Of a stretch of 64,000 nt of DNA, positions 40,680 through 48,811 are shown in pieces. Source of the stretch: Armatimonadota bacterium (GTDB lineage: Bacteria > Armatimonadota > Fimbriimonadia > Fimbriimonadales > Fimbriimonadaceae); NCBI GenBank assembly GCA_016125185.1, contig WGMG01000006.1, positions 434,001 to 498,000 of the forward strand, read 5' to 3'. Numbering within the stretch: position 1 is the first letter of the stretch; each line of letters begins with the position of its first letter. The translations under genes were made by a program, and so were the position numbers. The notes beneath the pieces were generated by a model that searched no databases, had not been told where the DNA came from, and worked only from the letters and a program-made list of their open reading frames with translations.

Positions 40680-41414
40680 CTATTTTCGTCTTCGCTTAAA
40701 CAACAGGCCTGTCAGCCCGATGCCTGCCACGGCAAACGTGCCCGGCTCGGGCACCGGCGAGGCGTCCATCTGTGCCATGTCGAAGTCCACTTCGACGCCC
40801 GGATGCTGCGCGGAGGAGCGCATATTGAGGTTCGTCAATCGAATCTCGATCGCCTGACCAAGCTGAGGGTCGGAGGCACCGGTATCGAAATCCAGAACGC
40901 TCGTTCCGAACTCGCCGTCGGGAATCGCTAGGGAATTGTTATCCTCGGCGAGGACAACGCCATTGGCCAAAACCTGGACCATGTAGCCCGGGAACTCGGT
41001 GAGATCAAAATAGTTGTTGCCATCGGAGCTGAAGCCCGCCGCAATGTTCCCAACGCCGACCTGGAAATGGTAGTGCGTGTTGGCCTGGAGCGTCGCGGTC
41101 AGGGTCTGAGAAAGTGAGACCGGGCCTTGGCCGATCTGCTCCGACAGGTAGATGTAAGCCGCGTTGCGGCCGTCGGGCACACCCGAGTTGAAGAAGGTGC
41201 TTCCGGTCGGGTTGACGACACCGGTTAGGTCGCCACCACCGATGATCCCGTTGGGATCGATGACCGTCCAGCCGTTAGGAACGAGGCTGGGGTAGCTCCA
41301 ATCCGAGGCAAAATTGTCTTCGAAACTGGGATTGACGATGGTTACCGGAGAGGCGAGCGCCGACCCACACAAGCCGAGGGAGCCGGTCACGAGAGCGAGC
41401 TTAGAAATAGTCAT
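40680..41414 (-). CDS. PEP-CTERM exported protein
   Basis: 244 aa. Signal peptide ending at A-S-P-V; body VNPSFEDNFASDWSYPSLVPNGWTV is a carbohydrate-binding-like N-terminal beta strand set common to PEP-CTERM proteins; C-terminus VPEPGTFAVAGIGLTGLLFKRRRK. The LacI-regulated neighbour follows downstream by 18 bp, so they may share control. No exosortase in the window. Confidence 0.87.
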   Translation of the reverse strand: MTISKLALVTGSLGLCGSALASPVTIVNPSFEDNFASDWSYPSLVPNGWTVIDPNGIIGGGDLTGVVNPTGSTFFNSGVPDGRNAAYIYLSEQIGQGPVSLSQTLTATLQANTHYHFQVGVGNIAAGFSSDGNNYFDLTEFPGYMVQVLANGVVLAEDNNSLAIPDGEFGTSVLDFDTGASDPQLGQAIEIRLTNLNMRSSAQHPGVEVDFDMAQMDASPVPEPGTFAVAGIGLTGLLFKRRRK

Positions 41415-41432
41415 ATCTTCCTCAAATTAAAG

Positions 41433-42341
41433 TCAGTCGTTGCCGAGAAACTGTAGAAGTTGAGAGTCGGATACCGACCCTGGATCGTCGAGTCGCCGAC
41501 CTCTAAGGGTACTCGGCACCTCGGGACGGGCGTACCGAACGTAGTCGAAGAGGGCTAGCAGGTCAGGGCTGCCGTTTCGAATGACGGTGCTATTCTGCTG
41601 TTGAGGTGAGAGTCGGCTTGCGCCCGGCCAATCCGTGTAGACGGTGAGGCCGACCTGAAGCGTGGACGGAAGGTCGCCTCGCGAGTAGCGGCGGTGAACA
41701 CTCCAATTTCCATCCACCTTCTTGAGCATGATCATCGTCGAGCCGATCTTGGCGACTCGAATCACGGCGTCGCCGGACGTGGTGGGCTCGGTAACGAGTT
41801 GCGAGTCGCTGTTGACGGTGGTCTTCACCTCGAATTGGTAGCGACCCGCCTGATCGGCCGCGCCCAGCGAGAGGAACACGTAGTTCTCTCCGCCGGGCCG
41901 CCACGTAGAGGGGGAGATATTCCTTGGCGCACGAACCATGATTCCGGCCAAAGAAAATTGCGATCTCGGCGCGCCGCTACCGCTGCGCCCCGTTACATGC
42001 ACCTTTGTCGTCACCACGAAGTCGCCCTCGACCGGTTTGAAGACAAGGATGCCGCGGTAGTCGCGATACCAGGTGCTGGTGTAAGGCATCATCGTCAGCC
42101 ATCCCTTCTGGGTTCCGCCGATGTCGAAAGTTTGGAGTTGGTTGTTGTTCCACCCCTCGACTCTTTCGACCCGTTGCCAGTTGCTTAGGGTAGAGGGATT
42201 ATCGAATTCGTCGCTGAGGCTGCCAAGGTCGGTTTGCCGGGCCTGACCAGCAGTGGGCTCGGTTGCAGGAGTTCCACATCCGACCAATGCTGTAGCTAGT
42301 GAACCCGCACAAAACGCAGTAAATATGGTCACCATTTTCAT
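41433..42341 (-). CDS. Lectin-like (concanavalin/LamG-type) lipoprotein
   Basis: 302 aa, signal peptide with lipobox ending ALVGC at residue ~22. Mature region SLSDEFDNPSTLSNWQRVERVEGWNNNQ... is the DUF1349/concanavalin-like pattern of a beta-sandwich (also GDFVVTTKVHV, FSLAGIMVRAP, PGGENYVFLSLG). Likely binds carbohydrate or glycans at the surface. The regulator and operator upstream suggest sugar-responsive expression. It overlaps no other gene; gap of 18 bp to the PEP-CTERM gene. Confidence 0.75.
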   Translation of the reverse strand: MKMVTIFTAFCAGSLATALVGCGTPATEPTAGQARQTDLGSLSDEFDNPSTLSNWQRVERVEGWNNNQLQTFDIGGTQKGWLTMMPYTSTWYRDYRGILVFKPVEGDFVVTTKVHVTGRSGSGAPRSQFSLAGIMVRAPRNISPSTWRPGGENYVFLSLGAADQAGRYQFEVKTTVNSDSQLVTEPTTSGDAVIRVAKIGSTMIMLKKVDGNWSVHRRYSRGDLPSTLQVGLTVYTDWPGASRLSPQQQNSTVIRNGSPDLLALFDYVRYARPEVPSTLRGRRLDDPGSVSDSQLLQFLGND

Positions 42342-42369
42342 CGCCTTTGAGTCTAAATAGCCGCACTTA

Positions 42370-42400
42370 TTAGTTAAGCGATTAACTAACGGGCATTATA
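42370..42400 (-). promoter_or_regulatory. LacI-type operator and -10 box
   Basis: TTAGTTAA-GCGA-TTAACTAA (42370-42389), an 8+8 palindrome around a central CG, typical of LacI-family sites. On the minus strand the -10 TATAAT is at 42395-42400, so the operator sits from about +1 to +25 of the transcript, a position that blocks elongation or opening. The lacI-like gene starts its minus-strand reading upstream, 100 bp away. Leader to the ATG (42341) is about 50 nt. Confidence 0.7.
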
Positions 42401-42441
42401 ACACGATCTTCCCAAAAAGGAGGGGAATTAATTCTTGTCGA

Positions 42442-43485
42442 TCAGTTTTTGCGAGGAGGGGCGACGCTTGACCGCGCGACGAAACGGGCGGGGAACCGCA
42501 CCGTATGAGGTGTCGTGTCGCCGGTTTCGATCTGCTTGATGATGGCATCGACTGCCGCTTTTGCAAGTTCGTCGAAGGGCAAATTGAAGCCCGTCGGCGC
42601 AGGGCGTAGGTTCCTGATCAGGCTTCCTTCGACCATCACGACGGACATGTCCCGAGGGACCTTTGCGCCAATCCTGGCCAGAGCTTTGTAGAGATAGCAA
42701 GCGAAGACATCGCACCAACAGAACACGGCAGTGACGCCTTGCTCCATCCACTTTGGGACTAACACTTTCAGGTCGTCGCGCGGAAACCAGGTTGGGCTCT
42801 CATATACGGTGACGGTCGCGCCGAGGAGTTTGGCCTCGCGCTCGAAGGCCTCTTGTCGCTCGACTGACGTCGTGAAGCCTTGGGAGCCAATGAACGCGAA
42901 AAATCGATGGCCGGCATCGTAGAGAACTTTTGCCGTCAACCTGCCGATCTCTGCGTTGTCGACATCGATGCACGAAATGGATTCTGTGCGCTTGGTGATG
43001 CCGACCTGGACGATCGGGACTCCCCGCTCGAGAAATGGCCGGACCATTTCATCCTCTTCGGGACCGAGGATGATCACGCCATCGCATTTGCCGTCGTATG
43101 ATCGGCGGATGGAGTGGCCATGATCGTCCCATACGTTCTCGGCCATGACGAGTACGCCCCAGTTTCGGAACAGGCATTCGGTTAGGATTCGGTCGAGGAA
43201 GGACCGAAAGATCACATCGCGGGTGATCGGCATCTCCGTGAGGTTGGGGGCCAGGAGACCGATGGTTCGGCTGGTCGCTCCTTGGGTGCGAACATCCATC
43301 GCCGGAGCCCGGTAGTTGAGAGTACGAATTGCCTCAAAAACCTTTTGGCGGGTGGCCTCGCTCACGCGGTCCGTCCGCCCGGCCAGCACGAGGGACACGG
43401 TGGCGGTGGAGACGCCGGACAAGCGGGCGACGTCTGATTGCTTGGCCGGTCCATCGAGTTTGGTGAGAGATTCCTTCTGCCTCAT
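42442..43485 (-). CDS. LacI-family transcriptional regulator
   Basis: 347 aa. N-terminal HTH PAKQSDVARLSGVSTATVSLVLAGRTDRVSEATRQKV (residues ~13-50) with the hinge VRTQGATSRTIGLLAPN; a periplasmic-binding-like sensor follows (GVIILGPEEDEMVRPFLERGVPIVQVG, FAFIGSQGFTTS). The neighbouring gene carries the matching operator, so this probably controls 41433-42341 in response to a sugar. Upstream 43486-43560 shows no strong promoter; its transcript may begin in the long intergenic region. Confidence 0.9.
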   Translation of the reverse strand: MRQKESLTKLDGPAKQSDVARLSGVSTATVSLVLAGRTDRVSEATRQKVFEAIRTLNYRAPAMDVRTQGATSRTIGLLAPNLTEMPITRDVIFRSFLDRILTECLFRNWGVLVMAENVWDDHGHSIRRSYDGKCDGVIILGPEEDEMVRPFLERGVPIVQVGITKRTESISCIDVDNAEIGRLTAKVLYDAGHRFFAFIGSQGFTTSVERQEAFEREAKLLGATVTVYESPTWFPRDDLKVLVPKWMEQGVTAVFCWCDVFACYLYKALARIGAKVPRDMSVVMVEGSLIRNLRPAPTGFNLPFDELAKAAVDAIIKQIETGDTTPHTVRFPARFVARSSVAPPRKN

Positions 43486-43571
43486 GATTTGGCCAACTTT
43501 CCAAGTACTTTTGCACCGAAAGCAGTCATCGGTATTCTATTCCAAACATGGCAAGCGAAAGCTTGGCGCGT

Positions 43572-43603
43572 AAAAAATGCCTGTCGGTGGGGTACCGACA
43601 GGC
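43572..43603 (-). terminator. Terminator for a minus-strand transcript
   Basis: 10-bp stem GCCTGTCGGT (43579-43588) with ACCGACAGGC (43594-43603), loop GGGGT, followed on the minus strand by TTTTTT (AAAAAA at 43572-43577 on +). It would stop transcription entering from 43.6-44.2 kb, upstream of the lacI-like gene. Confidence 0.75.
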
Positions 43604-43861
43604 GATGGTAGCTATTCTTTCTGAAGTAGAGGGTGAAATCTTTTGAGCCCCGGGGCGGAGGCTCACATCCTATCTTTGGTCATTTCTTCGTGTTCGTTAG
43701 GTTTCCGTAAGAAATAGTAACTCGATAGTTCGAATAACTTGACTTGCTTGGATAATACATGAATAAGCGTATTTTGAGTTCCATTTTACGAAAAAGTACG
43801 AAAAATGGTTACTTATTAAAGATTCTCAATTTTGTAATATCGTAATGTTATAATATTGTGA

Positions 43862-44165
43862 TGAAGTGATAGTCCAGGTAATTCTTCGGTGCAGGAAGGT
43901 GGTGTCCCTAGATCTCTGGGAGCGGCTCCTGGCCGTCATTCAGCTTGTACGCGAAAGGATTGGCTTTGAACCCTCAGAACCTCGGCGTACAAATTCAAAA
44001 GTGAAACCCAGGCCTCGGCACTGAGGGAGCGTTCACCCTCTTCGTGACTATCTTACGGTGAGTCGATCCAGAGCGTTTATGACTAGTTATCTGCCACGCG
44101 AATAAGCGTTGCCCGAGTTTTGGCTAGGCCATGCGACGGGGAATCCGTGCCACCTTTTCAGCACA
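43862..44165. ncRNA. Candidate structured RNA in a 698-bp intergenic region
   Basis: This stretch lies in the 698-bp gap 43486-44183. A TATAAT box at 43849-43854 ends an AT-rich segment (about 43720-43865) and the following 300 bp are GC-normal and without an ORF. Several local hairpins are visible: TTGTACGC 43945-43952 with GCGTACAA 43985-43992, GAGGG 44023-44027 with CCCTC 44036-44040, GGAGC-GGCTCC at 43920-43930. It ends in the block CGAGTTTTGGCT also found at 7904. Direction is uncertain, since a minus-strand terminator lies at 43572-43603. No known RNA family was recognised: RNase P, 5S, tmRNA and riboswitch signatures were looked for and not found. Confidence 0.3.
44114..44144. repeat. 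Conserved intergenic element, copy 2
   Basis: CGAGTTTTGGCT (44114-44125), 11 bases, CGGGGAAT (44137-44144). The arrangement matches 7904-7935 within one base. Again just past the stop of a minus-strand lipoprotein gene (stop at 44184). Confidence 0.35.
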
Positions 44166-44183
44166 AAAGCTTTGAGTCCTCTT

Positions 44184-44654
44184 CTAACCGGTGGTTGTTG
44201 TTGAAGAGCCAGTTGTTAGCCCCGTTGTCAAGCCGGTCGTGCTGGAGGTCGAACCGGTTGTACTGGAACCGGTAGTCGAGGAGCCCGTGGTTAGGGCGGT
44301 GTTGGATCCGGTTGTGCTCGTTGTCGACGTGGTCGCAGTAGAGCCAGTCGTCGCTGTAGTGGTGGTTGTCGTTGTGGAGCCGGTTGTGGTTGACCCGGTC
44401 GAATCGGTCATTCCGGTCGATGCAGTAGTCCCAGTGGTGCTACTTGTGCTTGAAGTTGTACTGGAGGTACTCGTTGTGCTTGTCGTACTGGAAGTGCTGG
44501 TGGTCGAGGTCGCGCTGGTCGCCCCGGACGTCGCGGTGCCGCCAGTTGCGGCCGTGCTCGAGTCGATGACGAGACTAGTGCCAGATCCTCCGCATCCGCC
44601 AGACGCAAAGACGACAACGGCAAGCATAACGGGCAAGATCCAAACTGACTTCAT
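44184..44654 (-). CDS. Thr/Ser-rich repeat lipoprotein without a folded domain
   Basis: 156 aa from ATG 44654 (an upstream ATG 44708 would run through the dnaN terminator, so it is not used). Signal peptide MKSVWILPVMLAVVVFASGGC, then about 130 residues almost entirely S, T, G and A in TSTTSTTGST-type repeats, ending SSTTTTG. The first 60 residues resemble the linker of the YHYH lipoprotein at 35168, yet no domain follows. Could be a surface stalk, or the residue of a longer protein cut by slippage in the repeats. Confidence 0.6.
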   Translation of the reverse strand: MKSVWILPVMLAVVVFASGGCGGSGTSLVIDSSTAATGGTATSGATSATSTTSTSSTTSTTSTSSTTSSTSSTTGTTASTGMTDSTGSTTTGSTTTTTTTATTGSTATTSTTSTTGSNTALTTGSSTTGSSTTGSTSSTTGLTTGLTTGSSTTTTG

Positions 44655-44706
44655 GACAATCCAAGATTGTCGCTTCAGTGCGACAACGTAGCATTCATTC
44701 TGCCAC

Positions 44707-44723
44707 AAAAAGGGGTGACCCCT
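44707..44723 (-). terminator. Terminator of dnaN
   Basis: Stem AGGGG (44711-44715) with CCCCT (44719-44723), loop TGA, followed on the minus strand by TTTTT. Short but followed by a good U-run, 45 bp after the dnaN stop. Confidence 0.65.
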
Positions 44724-44767
44724 CCCTAAAGTTCTATGTGCTTCGAAAGGGAGAGGAGCCGAAGTAC

Positions 44768-45871
44768 CTACATCAGCGACATCGGCATGATGACGCAGAA
44801 GTAGTGCTTTTCTTCGTCGGCCGAGCGGAAGACGGCAGGGCGCATCGACTCGGTCATTTCGACCTTGATGCCCGGGCCGGTGATCGGCTCGAGTGCGTCG
44901 AGGACGTACTTACCGTTGAAGGCGATTTCGAGGTCGCCGTTGGTGGAGATCATGTTGAGCTCCTCTTTGGCGTCGCCCTTTTCCTCGCTACGAGCGGCGA
45001 TGAGGAGGGTTTCCTCGTTGCCCTTGAATCGGAGCCGGGAGGCGCTATCCTTGGCGACGATCATCGCGCGGCGAACCTTGCTACCGAGTTGATCGCGTTC
45101 GAGGCTCCAAGACCGAGTGGACTCGGCGGGAACGACGCGCTCCCAGTTGGGATACTTGTCGGTCAGAAGCTGGGTGACGATCTTGGCGGTGTCGGTGGCG
45201 ACGCCAACGCGACCGTTGCCGAAGTTGAGTTCAATACCAACCTCGTCCGAGAAGGGAAGGGCTTGGATGGCTCGCAGAGCCTTGGCCGGAACAACGGCGG
45301 TGATGCTGGAACCGATGCCGCTCTTGGCGATCTCACGAACGGCCAAGCGGTGGGTGTCGGTCGCGACGAGGCGAAGGGTTTCGCCGTCATAGCTGAGCTG
45401 GACGCCGGTGATATTCTGCCGGTGCGGGTCGGTGGAAACGGCGAAGATGACGGAATCAACGGCATCGCGGAAGTCGCCAAGCGACAGCGCGAGGTTCGAT
45501 TCGCCGCCAAAGTCGGGTGCATCGGGAAAATCGATGGGATCCAGGCTATGGAGGCGATATTCCGAGGCGCCGTGGGTGAGGAGGACGTTGGTGCCGTCCG
45601 AAGTCGTGAGATGAACATCACCGTCGGGAAGGGAGTTCACGATATCGACGAGGAGCTTGGCCGGAACGCAGATCGCGCCCTCCTCCTCGATGACCGACGA
45701 GAGTCGGCGCTCCACCCACATCTCCCCATCGCATCCGACGACGCGGATGGTCGAACCCGACGCCTCGATTTTGAGGGTCTGGAGGATATTGACGGACGTA
45801 CGGGCGTTGGCGGCCTGTCCGGCCGCGCTCACCGCTTCAAAGAACTCTTTTCGTGGACAAGTGATTTTCAT
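44768..45871 (-). CDS. dnaN: DNA polymerase III beta clamp
   Basis: 367 aa, the normal length for the sliding clamp that tethers the replicative polymerase. Recognisable: MKITCPRKEFFEAVSAAGQAANARTSVNILQTLKIEA, then three ~120-residue domains, LRLVATDTHRLAV in the second, and the C-terminal ending PAVFRSADEEKHYFCVIMPMSL. Not next to dnaA or recF in this window. It follows an ECF sigma/anti-sigma pair by 13 bp, an unusual context. Confidence 0.95.
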   Translation of the reverse strand: MKITCPRKEFFEAVSAAGQAANARTSVNILQTLKIEASGSTIRVVGCDGEMWVERRLSSVIEEEGAICVPAKLLVDIVNSLPDGDVHLTTSDGTNVLLTHGASEYRLHSLDPIDFPDAPDFGGESNLALSLGDFRDAVDSVIFAVSTDPHRQNITGVQLSYDGETLRLVATDTHRLAVREIAKSGIGSSITAVVPAKALRAIQALPFSDEVGIELNFGNGRVGVATDTAKIVTQLLTDKYPNWERVVPAESTRSWSLERDQLGSKVRRAMIVAKDSASRLRFKGNEETLLIAARSEEKGDAKEELNMISTNGDLEIAFNGKYVLDALEPITGPGIKVEMTESMRPAVFRSADEEKHYFCVIMPMSLM

Positions 45872-45884
45872 GTCTGGGTTGTTG

Positions 45885-46166
45885 TTAGCCGCTCATGGGC
45901 AGCTGATACTGCAAATGTCTTGGTTCGGGAGACTGGGTTTGAAGGTGGCCGCCGCGAGCGTAGAGCTTCATCAGGATTCGCTGGTAGCTTTCTTCAGTAA
46001 AAGTAAAATCGTCGGATCGCAGGATGTCCACGGTCTGACGTAGGGAAGTCATGTCTTGGTGCAGGGAAGGATCGGTCTTCGCCGCCTCTTCCAACTCGTC
46101 ATTGAGCTCTTCGGGAAGTTCATTACCCGCATAGAGATCGACCAACTTTCGATAGGTTTCGTTCAT
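45885..46166 (-). CDS. Putative anti-sigma factor
   Basis: 93 aa, with no membrane helix. MNETYRKLVDLYAGNELPEELNDELEEAAKTDPSL resembles the N-terminal helical anti-sigma domain that grips region 2/4 of ECF factors, although the HxxxCxxC zinc motif of ZAS proteins is missing. Start overlaps the sigma gene stop (ATGA). If an anti-sigma, it would be soluble. Moderate support, from position and shape. Confidence 0.6.
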   Translation of the reverse strand: MNETYRKLVDLYAGNELPEELNDELEEAAKTDPSLHQDMTSLRQTVDILRSDDFTFTEESYQRILMKLYARGGHLQTQSPEPRHLQYQLPMSG

Positions 46167-46720
46167 TCTTGTGTGCCTCCTAGCTTGTCGCGGAGCGCCC
46201 TACGTCCTCTGTATAGGCGAGACTTCAGCGCCGGAACGCTGATTTTCAGTACCTCCGCTGCCTCGCGCGCCGCCATGTCCTCTAGATCGCAGAGGACCAA
46301 CGGTTCGCGATATTCGACCGGTAGTTCGGACAAGGCCTGCTGCACGGTTATGCGCAAGGTGGATTTGTCCTCCGTCCCGGGGTAAGACGCGTCGGGCGGA
46401 AGCTCCATGAGCTTGTGCTGACGCATCTTGTCGATGCATAGATTCCGCGCGATTCGGAAGAGCCAAGTTCGGAACGCTCCATCGGCCCGAAGCTCTCCCG
46501 ATCGTCGAAGCACCCTGAGGAAGGTTTCCGCAGTGATGTCCTCGGCGTCCGAGCGGTTGCCCAACATACGGAAGGTGTAGCGGAAAATCCGCTCTCCGTA
46601 CAGTTCATAGATGCCGCCCAACGCGCGCGGGTCGCCCTCATTGAGAGCCGTGAGCCAACGCTTTTCTTGCAGCGAATCATTTGAACCTTCACTGGGCATG
46701 GTTATAGACGCATCAATCAT
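46163..46720 (-). CDS. ECF-type RNA polymerase sigma factor
   Basis: 185 aa. Region 2 ALGGIYELYGERIFRYTFRMLGNRSDAEDITAETFLRVLRR with the D-A-E-D pattern and region 2.4 RTWLFRIARNLCIDKMR; region 4 ALSELPVEYREPLVLCDLEDMAAREAAEVLKISVPALKSRLYRGRRAL. A second ATG at 46699 is possible. Followed by the anti-sigma and dnaN, which may be under its control. Divergent from the unknown gene 46791. Confidence 0.9.
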   Translation of the reverse strand: MIDASITMPSEGSNDSLQEKRWLTALNEGDPRALGGIYELYGERIFRYTFRMLGNRSDAEDITAETFLRVLRRSGELRADGAFRTWLFRIARNLCIDKMRQHKLMELPPDASYPGTEDKSTLRITVQQALSELPVEYREPLVLCDLEDMAAREAAEVLKISVPALKSRLYRGRRALRDKLGGTQE

Positions 46721-46790
46721 GCTAACTGATGCGCGATAATGAGTTTAACATGGAACCTAGTCTTAGTACCAGGGTTGGGGAAAGGTTCGC

Positions 46791-47681
46791 ATGATCTTGC
46801 CGGTCGTGGTGGGGGTTCAAATGACCACTCCAGCGGCTACGTTTTTGGATGGCCGACTGCCGTTTTCCACGTCGACCGACAAGTTGTATGACGAGGTGGA
46901 GCGATTGGTGGGCGTTCATCCTGGCGGAGTCATACGGGTTGCCGGTTCGAACGAGGTTCTGGTCGCTTTTCACTTCGAAGGTGTCGTGTTTACCCGCACG
47001 AACGGCGAAGAGTTCACGCTCGTTGCCAAGCCGAACGGGAAGACGTTTCAGGTTACGAAGCTCGGTCTGCCGGACGGTTATCGCGTGGAGAGTGCGTCCG
47101 TCTCACACGGTAGGCTAGTGGTTCTTGGTAAGTGGCCGGGCCATGTCGCTCGACCGTTTGCAGCTACCTTCGCCTCGGTCGATGGGTCATGGCGACCGTC
47201 GCAGTTTCAGGATGTTTCATTCGAGTCGTGGGATGACTGGGACTTTCGGGGTCGCGGGTCTACTAAGACTTGTACGATCGATGGAACGACCTACCCGGAG
47301 CATATGAACGTTTCGCACTCAGGCGCAACCGTGCATATGCGGCGGGTCTTTCGTCTTCGGAATGGTTGGTTGCTTCCTAGCACGGAGGTTCGAATTTCGA
47401 ATCCGATGTCGATCCTGGACGAGTATCTGGACGCAGTTCACCTGCACATTCACGTCGATTTTTCGAAGATCTGCTCGAACTCTTCGTCGGCCAGGGGTTT
47501 GAGGCTGGTGATGCCGGAACTTTGGGGCGCGGGCTGGCGGGTTGGCTATGACCGCATCCCACACGGGAAGGCGACGATTTGGGCCAACGCGTACTCGATT
47601 CGGTTTGACTTTAGGGAGCGGCGGGGGATTTGGAAGCTGACTTCGGTCCGGCATGAGAAGCCTTCGGATTCCAGTTCTTAG
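46791..47681 (+). CDS. Hypothetical protein, paralogue of 50074-50973
   Basis: 296 aa. No family recognised. It contains MTTPAATFLDGRLPF after an N-terminal hydrophobic stretch and a C-terminal helix-poor region. Comparable anchors in the gene at 50074: TYPEHMNVSHSGATVHMRR versus TYPKNIEVPHSAAMVLMER, and DEYLDAVHLHIHVDFSKICSNSSS versus DEWIEAAQNKNWTKVRTFCASSQ. So the two flank the pseudopilin-vapBC-PEP segment and probably arose by duplication. 71-bp 3' overlap with the convergent gene. Confidence 0.55.
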   Translation: MILPVVVGVQMTTPAATFLDGRLPFSTSTDKLYDEVERLVGVHPGGVIRVAGSNEVLVAFHFEGVVFTRTNGEEFTLVAKPNGKTFQVTKLGLPDGYRVESASVSHGRLVVLGKWPGHVARPFAATFASVDGSWRPSQFQDVSFESWDDWDFRGRGSTKTCTIDGTTYPEHMNVSHSGATVHMRRVFRLRNGWLLPSTEVRISNPMSILDEYLDAVHLHIHVDFSKICSNSSSARGLRLVMPELWGAGWRVGYDRIPHGKATIWANAYSIRFDFRERRGIWKLTSVRHEKPSDSSS

Positions 47682-48123
47682 GATCGCTGTCTCGAAACCA
47701 TTTTCGTTGGCCGTCGGCGAGAACATAGCATTTGGTACCTTCCGGCCATAAGTAGTCCTCGGTGGCGAGAATGGTTTCGGGCGACAAATCCTCGCTTAAC
47801 CGTAAACCGGCTACTTTGGGATTCGGTCGGAACTGGCCGCCGTTTGGATTAGCGGATTTCCATTTTTCCTTCATGTAGCCGGAGAGAGAATCGAACGTCG
47901 TGAACGAGGCAGGCAGGCGGTCGTCGTTGTCCTGGGTGTACATATTAATGGCAATGACCACCAATTTGCCTTCGCTTCCGGTTTCCCATTTGAGTTGACT
48001 GGCCATTGCTTCATATTCGCTGACCTGCCATGTCCTTTTGTAAATGCACACGCACGACACGATGATGACGACACATAGGAATGCGATCAGGATGACTTGC
48101 TTTGGGCGGGTCAACTTGGCCAT
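47611..48123 (-). CDS. Pseudopilin-like membrane protein
   Basis: 170 aa. N-terminal helix QVILIAFLCVVIIVSCVCI, then QLKWETGSEGKLVVIAINMYTQDNDDRLPASF, which matches the I-N-M-Y-x-Q-D-x-D-x-x-L-P segment of DUF1559/H-X9-DG pseudopilins common in Planctomycetes and Armatimonadota. No canonical prepilin cleavage Gly-Phe-T-L-I-E site is evident. It overlaps the vapC stop by one base (TAATG), so it is translationally coupled to the toxin gene. 3' overlaps the convergent gene by 71 bp. Confidence 0.65.
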   Translation of the reverse strand: MAKLTRPKQVILIAFLCVVIIVSCVCIYKRTWQVSEYEAMASQLKWETGSEGKLVVIAINMYTQDNDDRLPASFTTFDSLSGYMKEKWKSANPNGGQFRPNPKVAGLRLSEDLSPETILATEDYLWPEGTKCYVLADGQRKWFRDSDPKNWNPKASHAGPKSASKSPAAP

Positions 48124-48554
48124 TAGTATGTGATCGGATCGTGGAGGCGGAACCCGGAGAAGCGTTGGAAGTCGCGATCGTGGGAGCAGAGCGTTGCGCG
48201 GTTTTCGATCGCGAGAGCGGCTAGATGGGCGTCAGAGACGAGCTTGTTTCCAACTCCAACCTGCTTGAGTAGATCAGACAAAATCCGAAAATGGTCGACT
48301 CCCGGGTTGAGGATTCTGACATTTGGAAAGGCGAGCCAGAGCTTGACAATGTCTGTGGCCTCGTCGACCGAAAAGGGAGCTGGAAAGGCCTTTGGGCTAG
48401 TGCCGATTCGAATAAAGGCCAAGATTACGTTCCAGGGAAGGCCGATGTCTTCGGAACCTTCCAGCTGATTCTTCCACCAAGCTCGCGCGGACCCGTATCG
48501 AGCATCGTCCATGTTGTGAGCGAACAGAAGCAGATTCGCGTCAGGAATGACCAT
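48123..48554 (-). CDS. vapC: VapC-type PIN-domain toxin
   Basis: 143 aa from ATG 48554, inside the vapB end. PIN-domain RNase: MVIPDANLLLFAHN (first Asp), DAHLAALAIE (Asp in the helix) and CSHDRDFQRFSG (the last acidic pair). Belongs to a VapC subgroup with a N-V-I-L-A-F-I-R-I-G-T segment in place of the second Glu. VapC toxins cleave tRNA or rRNA when the antitoxin is lost. Encoded immediately behind vapB with 14-bp overlap. Stop shares TAATG with the pseudopilin start. Confidence 0.88.
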   Translation of the reverse strand: MVIPDANLLLFAHNMDDARYGSARAWWKNQLEGSEDIGLPWNVILAFIRIGTSPKAFPAPFSVDEATDIVKLWLAFPNVRILNPGVDHFRILSDLLKQVGVGNKLVSDAHLAALAIENRATLCSHDRDFQRFSGFRLHDPITY

Positions 48555-48807
48555 TGCTATCCTTCCACTCCTCGATTTGCAGTTCCTCGTCGAACTTCGA
48601 GAGATTCTCGTAGTCGATGCCTGGAAAGGCACCAAGGCTTTTCCCTTTTACTTCGTATTTTCGTGGGGATTCATTGACGGAAGATCCTTCTTTGAGTCCC
48701 TTCCGAATGAGGTCGTTCACGACCTCATTCAGGGACTTTTGGGACTTCCTCGCGATCTCGTAGATGCGGTCCGCGATGTCGGGCGCGGGGGTGAAAGTCG
48801 TTCTCAT
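48541..48807 (-). CDS. vapB: VapB-type antitoxin
   Basis: 88 aa. N-terminal ribbon-helix-helix: TFTPAPDIADRIYEIARKSQKSLNEVVNDLIRKGL, then a disordered acidic tail (DYENLSKFDEELQIEEWKDSNG) that would wrap VapC. The start is 5 bp from a large palindromic operator at 48812-48861 and no ribosome site is present, so the message is probably leaderless. Autorepression by VapB-VapC complexes is the normal mode. Confidence 0.85.
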   Translation of the reverse strand: MRTTFTPAPDIADRIYEIARKSQKSLNEVVNDLIRKGLKEGSSVNESPRKYEVKGKSLGAFPGIDYENLSKFDEELQIEEWKDSNGHS

Positions 48808-48811
48808 ATTT

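Noticed and set aside
43862-44165. 5S rRNA, RNase P RNA or a known riboswitch
   Set aside because: A short similarity to the 5S segment AAGTGAAAC near 44000 is isolated; RNase P conserved cores and riboswitch signatures are absent.
44655-44708. Start of the Thr/Ser-rich lipoprotein at 44708
   Set aside because: This would begin inside the dnaN terminator and place 18 non-signal residues before the signal peptide.
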